From: Pseudomonas sp. PH1b
GTDB lineage: Bacteria > Pseudomonadota > Gammaproteobacteria > Pseudomonadales > Pseudomonadaceae
Assembly (NCBI RefSeq): GCF_000633395.1
Contig: NZ_AYMU01000003.1
Location: 208,124 to 272,123, forward strand
Reading direction: 5' to 3'
DNA: 64,000 nt
Shown piece after piece: positions 18,519 through 30,400 of the stretch. Under the pieces are notes generated by a model, which saw only the letters and a list, made by a program, of their open reading frames with translations, had not been told where the DNA came from and searched no databases. Numbering within the stretch: position 1 is the first letter of the stretch; each line of letters begins with the position of its first letter. A program made the translations under genes and the position numbers.

Positions 18519-19277
18519 ATGAAAGCCATACCCGCTATAGACAGCATCTGGCCCAGCCAGATCTGGAACTCTGCCCGCAGCCTGGCCGATGTCCCGGCCA
18601 TCAACCTCGCCAACCTGGTGCCCGCCGGCTCCCGCGCGGTGATCGTCGCCCCCCACCCCGGTGACGAAGTGGTCGCCAGCGGCGGCCTGCTGCAAGTCCT
18701 CGCCCATCACGGCCACCCCTTGCAGCTGATCTCCATCAGCGACGGCAGCGCCAGCCACCCGGGCTCGGAACTGTGGCCCAAGCGCCGCTTAAGTGTCTTT
18801 CGCCCCCAGGAGAGCGCCGAGGCCCTGCGTCGCCTGGGGTTGCCGCTGCACAGCCTGAAATGGATTCGCGGCGGTTTTACCGACCGAGCCCTGAGCGAAC
18901 GGGAACAACAGCTGGTGCCCTTCATCAGCCGCTACCTGCGCGCCAGCGATGTGGTGTTCAGTACCTGGCGCGCCGACGGCAACCTGGATCACGAAGCCGT
19001 GGGCCGGGCCACCGCCAAGGCCGCAGCGCTGGTGGGTGCGCGCTTTCATGAAATCCCCGTGTGGGCCTGGCACTGGTCGCCCCGGGAGGAGCACCAGATC
19101 CCCTGGCATCGGGCCCGCAAGCTGCGCCTGGACACCTGGACCGTGGCCCGCAAGCGCCACGCCGCCCATGCCTACGCCAGCCAGTTGCAGGGCGAACCCG
19201 CCATCGGCCTGGAAGCGTCGCTGTCGCCGGTGCTGCTGGAGCGCCTGCGCCTGCCCTACGAAATCATCCTGATGTAG
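18519..19277 (+). CDS. PIG-L family deacetylase
   Basis: This is a zinc-dependent N-deacetylase of the PIG-L/LmbE family, 252 residues. The metal-binding motif is APHPGDEV with His46, Asp49 and Glu50, a variant of the usual AHPDDE in which the first Asp is Gly. The third ligand His158 lies in DGNLDHEAVGRA. Family members remove acetyl groups from GlcNAc-containing or related substrates; this substrate is unknown. No strong ribosome site is visible before the ATG. The gene is followed 81 bp later by an EEP phosphatase. This pair often accompanies the Pseudomonas trehalose/glucan cluster, which I recall but could not check. Confidence 0.87.
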   Translation: MKAIPAIDSIWPSQIWNSARSLADVPAINLANLVPAGSRAVIVAPHPGDEVVASGGLLQVLAHHGHPLQLISISDGSASHPGSELWPKRRLSVFRPQESAEALRRLGLPLHSLKWIRGGFTDRALSEREQQLVPFISRYLRASDVVFSTWRADGNLDHEAVGRATAKAAALVGARFHEIPVWAWHWSPREEHQIPWHRARKLRLDTWTVARKRHAAHAYASQLQGEPAIGLEASLSPVLLERLRLPYEIILM

Positions 19278-19358
19278 CCGGCCCGGTCAAAATCCACTGG
19301 AACGCCGGCGCCGGTCATCAGTCCCAGTGGTATCGGCCACTGATTCAGAGGAGCCAGC

Positions 19359-20165
19359 GTGAGCAGTGATTCCCCCCGCCAGCCAGCCCCCGACGCGACC
19401 CGCCGCCTGCGCGTGCTGACCGTCAACACCCATAAGGGCTTCACCGCCCTGAACCGGCGTTTCATTCTCCCGGAGCTGCGCGAGGCAGTGCGCAGCACCG
19501 GTTCCGACCTGGTGTTTCTCCAGGAAGTGCTGGGCGAGCATGAGCGCCATGCCTCGCGCCTGGACAACTGGCCACAGCAGTCGCAATACGAGTTTCTCGC
19601 CGACAGCATGTGGAGCGACTACGCCTACGGGCGCAACGCGGTATACCCCGACGGTCATCATGGCAACGCCCTGCTGTCGAAGTTTCCGATTCGCCAGTAC
19701 CGCAACCTCGACGTTTCCATCACCGGCCCCGAGCGCCGGGGGTTGCTGCACTGCGTCCTCGATGTGCCCGGGCACGCCGAAGTGCACGCCATCTGCGTGC
19801 ACCTGAGCCTGCTGGAGAGTCACCGGCAGCTGCAGTTGGCCCTGCTCTGCCAGTTGCTCGAATCCCTGCCCGACCAGGCTCCGGTGATCATCGCCGGCGA
19901 TTTCAACGACTGGCAGCTGCGCGGCAACACCACCCTGGGCCGGCGCAACGACCTGCATGAGGCCTTCGAGCGCCATCACGGGCGCCCGGCCAAGACCTAC
20001 CCGGCGCGCTGGCCGCTGCTGCGCCTGGACCGCATCTACCTGCGCAACGCCAGCAGCCAGCGCCCGCAGATCCTCGGCAACAAACCCTGGACCCACCTCT
20101 CCGACCACCTGCCCCTGGCGGTGGACGTGCACCTGCCGCTCGGGGCCGCACATCAGAATCCCTGA
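19359..20165 (+). CDS. Endonuclease/exonuclease/phosphatase family protein
   Basis: This is a metal-dependent phosphodiesterase/phosphatase of the EEP (DNase I-like) superfamily, 268 residues, with a GTG start. A CAGAGGAG ribosome site lies 5-12 bp upstream. Motifs in order are VNTHKGFTALNRR near residue 22, FLQEVLGE near 51, HGNALLSKFPI near 100, catalytic GDFNDWQLR near 180, RLDRIYLR and SDHLPLAVDVHL near the C-terminus. All expected catalytic residues (Asn, Glu, Asp, Asn, Asp-His) are present. In several pseudomonads a related gene sits next to a cardiolipin synthase; none is present here. Substrates could be nucleic acid or phospholipid headgroups. Confidence 0.88.
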   Translation: MSSDSPRQPAPDATRRLRVLTVNTHKGFTALNRRFILPELREAVRSTGSDLVFLQEVLGEHERHASRLDNWPQQSQYEFLADSMWSDYAYGRNAVYPDGHHGNALLSKFPIRQYRNLDVSITGPERRGLLHCVLDVPGHAEVHAICVHLSLLESHRQLQLALLCQLLESLPDQAPVIIAGDFNDWQLRGNTTLGRRNDLHEAFERHHGRPAKTYPARWPLLRLDRIYLRNASSQRPQILGNKPWTHLSDHLPLAVDVHLPLGAAHQNP

Positions 20166-20271
20166 GCAAAAGACCGGCGGCACGGGCAGAATCGTCCATG
20201 CTTTTTCCCCGACCTGATCCTCGGCGCATCCGCTCCGGGGCTGGCCGGATCCGAGCAGAAGGAGTCAAGCG

Positions 20272-20961
20272 ATGAGCGATAAACCCACGATCGTCCTGGT
20301 CCATGGATTCTGGGGCGGTGCCGCCCACTGGAACCGGGTCATAGCTGAACTGCTGGACCGGGGCTACGAGAAGATCCGCGCGGTGGAACTGCCCCTGACC
20401 TCCCTGGCCGAGGACGTTGCCCGCACCCGCAAGATGGTGGCCCAGCAAACCGGGCCGGTGTTGCTCGTGGGGCATTCCTACGGCGGCGCGGTGATCACCG
20501 AGGCCGGCCACGAAGCCAATGTTGCAGGCCTGGTGTACATTGCCGCCTTCGCCCCCGACCAGGGTGAAAGCCCCGGCGGCCTGACCCAGGAGTTCCCTCC
20601 TGAAGCGGCGGCCAACCTGGAGCCGGACAGCGACGGCTACCTCTGGGTGCGCCCGGAGCGCTTCCAGCAAAGCTTCTGCCAGGACCTGAGCCCCCGGGAA
20701 GGCCTGGTCCTGGGCCTGACCCAGAAGGCGCCCCTGGCCAGCACCTTCGGTGACACCCTCGGCGCCCCGGCCTGGCGCAACAAGCCGTCGTGGTACCAGG
20801 TGTCCAGTGCCGACCGGATGATCGCCCCCAAGAACCAGGAGCGCATGGCCGCGCGCCTGAACGCGCGCAAGGTGATCCACCTGGACGCCAGCCACGCCTC
20901 TCTGGCCTCCCAGCCCGCTGCCGTGGCGACGCTGATCGCCGAAGCCGCGCAAGCCCTCTAG
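20272..20961 (+). CDS. Alpha/beta-fold hydrolase (cytoplasmic)
   Basis: This is a 229-residue alpha/beta hydrolase without a signal peptide. The N-terminal strand and oxyanion loop are IVLVHGFWGGAAHW. The nucleophile elbow GHSYGG is near residue 65, and the catalytic His is in LDASHASLASQP near residue 210. It resembles small esterases of the HNL/pyrethroid-hydrolase type. A GAAGGAG ribosome site precedes the ATG. The gene is convergent with glgB, whose stop lies 109 bp away. The substrate is unknown, and nothing ties it to glucan metabolism beyond position. Confidence 0.88.
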   Translation: MSDKPTIVLVHGFWGGAAHWNRVIAELLDRGYEKIRAVELPLTSLAEDVARTRKMVAQQTGPVLLVGHSYGGAVITEAGHEANVAGLVYIAAFAPDQGESPGGLTQEFPPEAAANLEPDSDGYLWVRPERFQQSFCQDLSPREGLVLGLTQKAPLASTFGDTLGAPAWRNKPSWYQVSSADRMIAPKNQERMAARLNARKVIHLDASHASLASQPAAVATLIAEAAQAL

Positions 20962-21069
20962 TCCACCCTTCCGATCGCGGCGACAAGGCCCGCCAGGCCT
21001 TGCTCGCCGGATGGTCGCGCACTTACCCAGGGGCCCGGATCCGTCACTGGCCTGTGACCGGCGCCGGGA

Positions 21070-23297
21070 TCAGCGATCTGGCCGCAGGATCAGCACTGCC
21101 AGGGGCGGCAGGTTGAGCGCCAGGGACAGGGCCTGGCCATGGCTCGCCAGTTCCTCACTGAATGCTTCGCCGCCGTTGCCGTAGTTGGAACCGGCGTACA
21201 ACTGCGAGTCACTGTTGAGCAACTCGCTCCAGCGCCCCGCCACCGGCACCCCAACGCGGTAGGCCTGGCGCGGCACCGGGGTGAAGTTGGCCACCACCAG
21301 CAACGGCTCGCCCTGCCGGCTCCAGCGCAGCCAGGCATACACGCTGTTGATCGCGTCGTCGCCGATCAGCCACTGGAAGCCCTGAGGCGCATCGTCCTGA
21401 TCGTGCAACGCCGGATACTCGCGGTACAGCTGGTTGAGGTCGCTTACCAGGCGCTGCACCCCGCGATGCTCGGGGTATTGCAGCAGGTACCAGTCCAGTT
21501 GCTGGTCGTGATTCCACTCGCGCCACTGGCCGAACTCGCACCCCATGAACAGCAGCTTCTTGCCCGGGTGGGCCCACATGAAGCTCAGGTAGGCCCGCAG
21601 GTTGGCGAACTTCTGCCAGCGGTCGCCGGGCATCTTGTCGATCAGCGAATGCTTGCCGTGCACCACTTCATCGTGGGAGATCGGCAGGATGAAACGCTCG
21701 GACCAGGCGTACACCAGGCCGAAGCTCAACTCGTTGTGATGGTGGGCGCGGTACACCGGGTCCTGCTGGATGTAGTGCAGCGAGTCGTGCATCCAGCCCA
21801 TGTTCCATTTATAGGCGAACCCCAGCCCGCCCTGGGCCGTGCCCTGGCTGACCCCGGGCCAGGCCGTGGACTCCTCGGCGATCACCAGCGCGCCCGGGGC
21901 TTCCAGGGCCACCACATCGTTGAGGTGGCGCAGGAAATCGATGGCCTCCAGGTTCTCCCGGCCGCCGTGGCGGTTGGGCACCCACTCCCCGGCCTTGCGC
22001 GAATAGTCGCGATAGAGCATCGAGGCCACGGCGTCCACCCGCAGCCCGTCGACATGGAAATGCTTGAGCCAGTGCAGGGCCGAGGCCAGCATGAAGCCAT
22101 GGACCTCGGTGCGCCCGAGGTTGTAGATCAGGGTGTCCCAATCCTGGTGAAAGCCTTCCAGGGGGTTGCCGTACTCATACAGCGCGGTGCCGTCGAACTG
22201 GGCCAGGCCGTGGGCATCGGTAGGGAAATGCGCCGGCACCCAGTCGAGGATCACCCCGATCTGCTCCTGGTGGCAGGCGTTGACGAAGGCCGCGAAGTCG
22301 CTCGGCGTGCCATAGCGGGCGCTGGGGGCGAACTGCGACAGCGGCTGATAGCCCCAGGAGCCGCCAAACGGGTGCTCCATGATCGGCATCAGCTCGATAT
22401 GGGTGAACCCCAGGTCCTTGACGTAGGGGATCAGCCGCTCGGCCAGTTCGGCCCAGTTGTACTGGCGTGCCACTTCCCCCAGGTCGTCCACCTCGCATTG
22501 CCAGGAACCGGCATGCAGTTCATAGATCGACAGCGGCGCGTCCACCCGCTGGCGCTCGCCCCGGGCCTGCATCCACGCCTGGTCCTGCCAGTCGACCTGC
22601 AGGGGCGCGGCAACCTTGGAGGCGGTGTCCGGCGGCAGTTGGGTGGCCAGTGCCATGGGGTCGGCCTTGAGCGGCAGGATCCCGTCGGGGCCGAGAATCT
22701 CGTACTTGTAGGCCTCACCGGCCTGCAGGCGCGGAATGAACAACTCCCAGACCCCGGAGGGATGGCGCAGGCGCATCGGATGGCGGCGCCCGTCCCAGAT
22801 GTTGAAGTCCCCCACCACCGAGACCCGCCGGGCATTCGGTGCCCAGACCGCGAAGCGCACACCGGCGATGCCATCGACCGTCACCAGCTGCGCCCCCAGG
22901 CAGGCACTCAGGTCCCGGTGATTGCCTTCGGCAAACAGGTACAGGTCCATCTCCCCCAGCAGCGGGCCAAAGCTGTAGGGGTCCTCGGTGACCTGTTCAC
23001 CACCGGCCCATTGGATCCGCAGCAGGTAAGCCCGCTCCTGGGGCAAATGCCCGGTGAACAGCCCCGCTACCTCGCCGACCTGGAGGCTGCCGAGCACCTC
23101 CTGATGCTCAGGGTCCAGCACCTGCACGCTCAGGGCACCGGGCAGGAAGGCGCGGATGAATTGTCCGCCGGCGCCATCGCCATGGGGGCCGAGGATGGCG
23201 AACGGATCGTTCTGTTCGGCCCGTACCAGGGCATCGATGGCCTTGGCTGAAGGTTGCGATGCCGATGGGTTCTTTCCCTGTTCCTTGTTCGAGAAAC

Positions 23298-23301
<4 letters not shown>
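21070..23301 (-). CDS. glgB: 1,4-alpha-glucan branching enzyme GlgB
   Basis: GlgB introduces alpha-1,6 branches into alpha-glucan. The 743-residue protein has an N-terminal beta-sandwich ([12 protein letters not shown]), a CBM48 domain ([20 protein letters not shown]) and a GH13 barrel. The nucleophile Asp is in [17 protein letters not shown], Glu in [15 protein letters not shown] and Asp in [15 protein letters not shown]. An all-beta C-terminal domain ends in [12 protein letters not shown]. Length fits the usual 720-750 residues. Its ATG overlaps the TGA of the TreS/maltokinase gene, so the two are coupled in the glgE-treS-glgB leftward operon. Confidence 0.95.
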
Positions 23302-26642
<3,341 letters not shown>

Positions 26643-26691
26643 GTCGGACTCCTGAAAAAAGTGAATTCGCAGCCGCCACAAACCACGCCCC

Positions 26692-26763
26692 CATGGCAGC
26701 TGGCTTGCCAGCGAAGGCGGCGGCCGGGCCTGCACAAGGCGCGCCGGCTTGCCGGCGCCTACG
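26692..26763. repeat. REP pair between glgE and treS
   Basis: Two REP half-units in inverted arrangement, CAGCTGGCTTGCCAGCGAAGG and later GCGCCGGCTTGCCGGCGCC, fill the 117-bp gap between glgE and treS. The distal end covers the glgE stop codon (TAG on the minus strand at 26761-26759). The element lies inside an otherwise compact operon and could form a stabilising or attenuating hairpin. Confidence 0.8.
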
Positions 26764-28747
26764 CAGCGCTGATGCGCCAGATGCCGAAAGGCTGCGCTGG
26801 TTCGATGCGCATGAACTGAGTCTTGCCGTACCAGGTCCAGCGGTGGCCGTTCATCAGGTCCTCGCCCTGGGTCTGGGCGTCATCGGCCAGCCCCAGCTCC
26901 CACAACGGCAGCTCGAAGTGCGCCTCCTGGGGATTGAAGGGATCGAGGCTGACCGCCACCAGCACGAAGTTGCCAGCGCTGCGCTTGCCGAAGTACAGGA
27001 TCCGGTCGTTCCAGGCGTTGTACAGCTTGAGCCCCAGGTGGCTGTGCAGGGCCGGGTTCTGCCGGCGGATGCGATTGAGCTGGGCGATCTCGGCAATGAT
27101 GTTGCCCGGCGCGCTGAAGTCCCTCGGGCGGATCTGGTACTTCTCCGAATCCAGGTATTCCTCCTTGCCCGGCAGCGCCGCCGATTCGCACAACTCGAAC
27201 CCGGAGTACATGCCCCACAGGCCCGAACCCATGGTGGCCAGCACTGCGCGAATGAGAAATCCCGGGCGTCCCGAGTCATGCACAAAGCTGGGGTTGATGT
27301 CCGGGGTGTTGACGAAGAAGTGCGGCCGGAAGCATTCGCGCCACGGCGCCTGGTTGAGCTCGCTGAAATAGCTCGACAGCTCGCTCTTGGTATTGCGCCA
27401 GGTGAAGTAGGTGTAGCTCTGGGAATACCCGACCTTGCCCAGCCGGGCCATCATCGCCGGGGTGGTGAAGGCTTCGGCGAGGAAGATCACCTCCGGGTGC
27501 CGGCCGCGCACGTCGCCGATCAGCCATTGCCAGAACGGCAGCGGCTTGGTGTGCGGGTTATCCACGCGAAAGGTCTTGACCCCCTCCGCGACCCAGCCCA
27601 GGACTATGTCCCGCAGCTCCAGCCACAGGCTGGGAATGGCATCGGCGGCATAGAAATCGACATTGACGATGTCCTGGTATTTCTTCGGCGGGTTCTCGGC
27701 GTATTTGATGCTGCCGTCCGGGCGCCAGTTGAACCAGCCCGGGTGCTGCTTGAGCCAGGGGTGGTCCTGGGAACACTGGATGGCGAAATCCAGGGCGATC
27801 TCCAGGCCATGCTCGGCGGCGGCGGCCACCAGCCGGCGAAAATCCTCTCGGCTACCCAGCTGCGGATGGATCGCCTCATGGCCGCCCTCTTCACTGCCGA
27901 TGGCATAAGGGCTGCCGGGGTCGTCCGGGCCGGCCGTGAGCGCATTGTTGCGGCCCTTGCGGTGGCTGCGGCCAATGGGGTGGATGGGCGGGAAATACAG
28001 CACGTCGAAGCCCATGTCGTGAATCATCGCCAGGCGCGCGTGCACGTCATCGAAGCTGCCGTGGCGAGCAGGATCGTCGGTGATCGAACGGGGAAACAGC
28101 TCGTACCAGCTGGCGAACTGCGCGCGCACGCGCTCCACATCAATCGGGTATTCGGGGCTCAAACTGCGGTACGGCCGCTGGTCGGCCGCGGCCATCAGGC
28201 GGGCGCTGTGCGGATCCAGGAACAGCGCCACCTGTTCGGTCTCGAGCAACCCGGCCAGTTGCTGCAGCAGCACCAGCAACTGCTCGCGCAACGCCCCTTC
28301 GCTGCGTTCAGCGGCCTGCTGGACCTGGGTCCGGCCTTCCTGCAGCTCCAGGCTCACCGGCACCCCGGCCAGGTGTTTTTTCTCCAGCTCGTAGCAAAAG
28401 CTGGCGAACTGATCGAGCCAGGCCTCGATACAGAAACGGTAGCGGCCCACTGCCGGTACCGGGAAACGCCCCAGCCAGCCGTCGTTGCCCTGGTCTTCCA
28501 GGGGCTGGCTGTCCCAGTGCTCCTGCTGCTCGTTGCGCCAGCGCACACGCACCGCCAGCTGGTCGTGGCCGTCGGCGAACACCTTGCACGTCACTTCAAT
28601 GTCCTGGCCGGCCACCGCCTTGACCGCGAACTGCCCGCCGTCGAGCACCGGACGGGTGTTCTCGATGGCAATGCGCGGCAGCAGCAAGGCCTGGGACAAA
28701 GGCAGCTGCGCCTGGTATTGCTGTTCGGTCGGTTTGTCTGCAGTCAT
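26759..28747 (-). CDS. glgE: Alpha-1,4-glucan:maltose-1-phosphate maltosyltransferase GlgE
   Basis: GlgE polymerises maltose-1-phosphate into alpha-1,4-glucan. The 662-residue protein has an N-terminal beta domain (residues about 20-120), a helical insert and a GH13_3 barrel. YPIDVERVRAQFASWYELFP precedes the barrel. The catalytic Asp is in KTFRVDNPHTKPLPFW, the Glu in VIFLAEAFTTPAMM, and the third Asp region is NTPDINPSF. Length matches characterised GlgE proteins. It heads the leftward operon glgE-treS-glgB. A candidate AlgU promoter lies about 80 bp upstream. Its neighbours supply its substrate (TreS/Mak) and branch its product (GlgB). Confidence 0.95.
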   Translation of the reverse strand: MTADKPTEQQYQAQLPLSQALLLPRIAIENTRPVLDGGQFAVKAVAGQDIEVTCKVFADGHDQLAVRVRWRNEQQEHWDSQPLEDQGNDGWLGRFPVPAVGRYRFCIEAWLDQFASFCYELEKKHLAGVPVSLELQEGRTQVQQAAERSEGALREQLLVLLQQLAGLLETEQVALFLDPHSARLMAAADQRPYRSLSPEYPIDVERVRAQFASWYELFPRSITDDPARHGSFDDVHARLAMIHDMGFDVLYFPPIHPIGRSHRKGRNNALTAGPDDPGSPYAIGSEEGGHEAIHPQLGSREDFRRLVAAAAEHGLEIALDFAIQCSQDHPWLKQHPGWFNWRPDGSIKYAENPPKKYQDIVNVDFYAADAIPSLWLELRDIVLGWVAEGVKTFRVDNPHTKPLPFWQWLIGDVRGRHPEVIFLAEAFTTPAMMARLGKVGYSQSYTYFTWRNTKSELSSYFSELNQAPWRECFRPHFFVNTPDINPSFVHDSGRPGFLIRAVLATMGSGLWGMYSGFELCESAALPGKEEYLDSEKYQIRPRDFSAPGNIIAEIAQLNRIRRQNPALHSHLGLKLYNAWNDRILYFGKRSAGNFVLVAVSLDPFNPQEAHFELPLWELGLADDAQTQGEDLMNGHRWTWYGKTQFMRIEPAQPFGIWRISAA

Positions 28748-28827
28748 CGAGCCTCACCCCCTTTCCCACGTCGTCGACGCTCTGGTTGCGGGGCTGGCAG
28801 CGCCCCGGTGAATCAATGCACTTAGGT

Positions 28828-28855
28828 TCCGAGCCACGGGCCCGGATGAAAGTTC
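28828..28855 (-). promoter_or_regulatory. Candidate AlgU (sigma-22) promoter for glgE operon
   Basis: Read on the minus strand, GAACTT (28855-28850) is followed by a 17-bp spacer and TCGGA (28832-28828). This matches the AlgU consensus GAACTT-N16/17-TCTGA at all six -35 positions and four of five -10 positions. The glgE ATG is about 80 bp downstream. The -35 lies within a perfect palindrome GATGAA-AG-TTCATC at 28845-28858. Confidence 0.55.
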
Positions 28856-28952
28856 ATCGCGATTGCGCGGCAAATCGACGGGAATCAAACTCGCGCTGGC
28901 GCGGTCCACCCCATGAGCCTGTGCATCTGCAAGCACAAAGGAGGCCATCGCC

Positions 28953-29135
28953 ATGAACATCCCGATCCCGGCAGAAACCCCTGATCCCAACATCGACCAA
29001 CCGACCCTGCCCCCCAGCGAGCCGGAGCCGGTTCCGAAGCAGGAACCGCCGCAAAGCACTCCACCGCCCAAGGGCGACCCGCCCAGCACCACGCCCCCGG
29101 TGGTGGTCCAGCCAGTGTCGAGCCAGCAAGCATAG
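28953..29135 (+). CDS. Pro-rich small protein, hypothetical
   Basis: This is a 60-residue protein that is about one-third proline (for example PPSEPEPVPKQEPPQSTPPP), with no hydrophobic segment or Cys and an acidic N-terminal half. A strong AAAGGAGG ribosome site sits 7-8 bp before the ATG, the best evidence that it is translated. It is divergent from glgE, sharing a 205-bp intergenic region with an AlgU-like site on the other strand. It is probably intrinsically disordered. I recall similar short Pro-rich proteins in pseudomonads but no known function. Confidence 0.72.
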   Translation: MNIPIPAETPDPNIDQPTLPPSEPEPVPKQEPPQSTPPPKGDPPSTTPPVVVQPVSSQQA

Positions 29136-29171
29136 ACAGCCCCTGGGCGATCTCCGAAAGATCGTGGTCGC

Positions 29172-29666
29172 TCAGGGTTTTTCCAGGCGCCGGACAATCA
29201 GCGGCATGAGGCTGAACACCATCAGCGCCAGCAAGGTACTGAGCACCGCCGTGGCTTCCCGGCCCAGGCCCGCAGCGACGCCGATGGCCGCGGTCATCCA
29301 CAAGCCGGCGGCGGTGGTCAGGCCCTTGACGTGCTGCCCGCGGTCTTCCTCGTGCCCCTTGAGGATGGTGCCCGCCCCCAGGAAGCCGATCCCGGCGATC
29401 ACCCCCTGCACCACCCGGCTCATGGCGTCGGCCTGGGCCCCGGACAGGCTCGGCACCAACACAAACAGCGCCGCGCCCATGGCCACCAGCATGTGGGTCC
29501 GCACCCCGGCGGCCTTGCCCTGGTGTTCGCGCTCGAAACCCAGGATGCCGCCCAGCAGCGCCGCCACCAGCAAACGCAGAGTGATCTGGGTGACCTGCCG
29601 GGCATCGCCGATATCGGCGAACTCGGCTTGCAGGGTCAGCCAGACTTCATGCCACCAGGTGTTCAT
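29172..29666 (-). CDS. MgtC/SapB family membrane protein
   Basis: This is a 164-residue integral membrane protein of the MgtC/SapB family. The start at 29666 (MNTWWHEVWLTLQAEFADI) has a GAGGAG ribosome site. The longer frame from 29882 reads through a REP element and is rejected. Conserved family segments are LLVAALLGGILGFERE with the Arg/Glu pair, KAAGVRTHMLVAMGAALFVL, GVIAGIGFLGAGTI and LTTAAGLWMTAAIGVAAGLG. It has the short form, with the C-terminal ACT-like domain of Salmonella MgtC absent. MgtC proteins act in low-Mg2+ adaptation and modulate membrane ATPases and cellulose or envelope homeostasis; the role here is not established. Confidence 0.9.
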   Translation of the reverse strand: MNTWWHEVWLTLQAEFADIGDARQVTQITLRLLVAALLGGILGFEREHQGKAAGVRTHMLVAMGAALFVLVPSLSGAQADAMSRVVQGVIAGIGFLGAGTILKGHEEDRGQHVKGLTTAAGLWMTAAIGVAAGLGREATAVLSTLLALMVFSLMPLIVRRLEKP

Positions 29667-29751
29667 GCCATCGCTCCTCGTCCCACCGCGGGCTCTTGAG
29701 CGATGGACCGCGGCCGCCAGCAAAAGGTGCCGCCCGACCACCGTCGTCACC

Positions 29752-29848
29752 GTAGCAGCCGGCTTGCCGGCGAACAGGCCCCTGGGCCGGCTGCCCACCT
29801 CACAGGCGCCTTCGCTGGTAAGCCAGTTGCTCAAGCCAGCTCCTGTAA
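29752..29848. repeat. Degenerate REP elements upstream of mgtC-like gene
   Basis: Inverted REP half-units are visible (GCAGCCGGCTTGCCGGCGAAC, then GCCTTCGCTGGTAAGCCAG, and a further AGCCAGCTCCTGTAAG tail). They are less conserved than the arrays elsewhere in the window. They occupy most of the gap between the MgtC-like gene and the DUF3203 gene. Confidence 0.65.
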
Positions 29849-29959
29849 GAGCCCGTGCCCATTCCCGCCAGCGTCTGCCCACACCGTTGATCGCCGCTGG
29901 CGAACCCTGGCCGGCCCCTGCGCCCTAACCTGTATAGCCATTGCCTTGAGGTAACCGTC

Positions 29960-30193
29960 ATGAGCCTGCGCATCGAAGACCAGACCTGCTATTTCGACAC
30001 CGACACCCTGCACCAGCGCCTGCCCGCCAGCGCCGTGACCATCATCACCGACGGCGCCAAGTCGATGTCGGCGGTGGACCTGGGCGGCGAGCGCATCTAC
30101 ATCACCGAAGCAGAAGCCGACGCATTGACCGTAGCAGGTGCCACCGACGGCCGCCGCCATCTGAAGGCCAGCGACGGTGATTCGGTGATTTGA
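29960..30193 (+). CDS. DUF3203 family small protein
   Basis: This is a 77-residue soluble protein resembling the Pseudomonas-specific DUF3203 family. Characteristic segments are RLPASAVTIITDGAKSMSAV, ERIYITEAEADALTVAGA and the C-terminal RRHLKASDGDSVI. A GAGGTAA ribosome site precedes the ATG. No signal peptide, membrane segment or catalytic motif is visible, and the function is unknown. An ANR-like palindrome begins immediately after its stop codon and serves the next gene. Confidence 0.8.
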   Translation: MSLRIEDQTCYFDTDTLHQRLPASAVTIITDGAKSMSAVDLGGERIYITEAEADALTVAGATDGRRHLKASDGDSVI

Positions 30194-30207
30194 CTGATCT
30201 GGATCAG
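30194..30207 (+). promoter_or_regulatory. ANR-like palindrome upstream of ccoG
   Basis: CTGAT-CTGG-ATCAG is a perfect 5-4-5 palindrome that matches the ANR/FNR consensus TTGAT-N4-ATCAA at 8 of 10 fixed positions. It lies 194 bp before the ccoG start. Low-oxygen or cyanide-linked control would fit the gene's family. The distance is longer than usual for class II activation. Confidence 0.4.
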
Positions 30208-30400
30208 GGTACGCCGCGCAGGCCTGTGTCTACAGGCACCGCGGCCATCCCTGGGGGCACTTCGAGGGGTGCAGCAAGTTGTCGCAGGGGCCTGGAAAAG
30301 GCCATCTGATCCGGTTTTTTATCAAATACCTGAGTCTGTTATGCAAACAGATCCGTGGTCATAGTTGCCGGGCCTGATGGAGGCTGATGAGCGAACGACC

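Noticed and set aside
29667..29882. N-terminal extension of the MgtC-like protein
   Set aside because: It reads through REP sequence; the internal start with GAGGAG fits family length.
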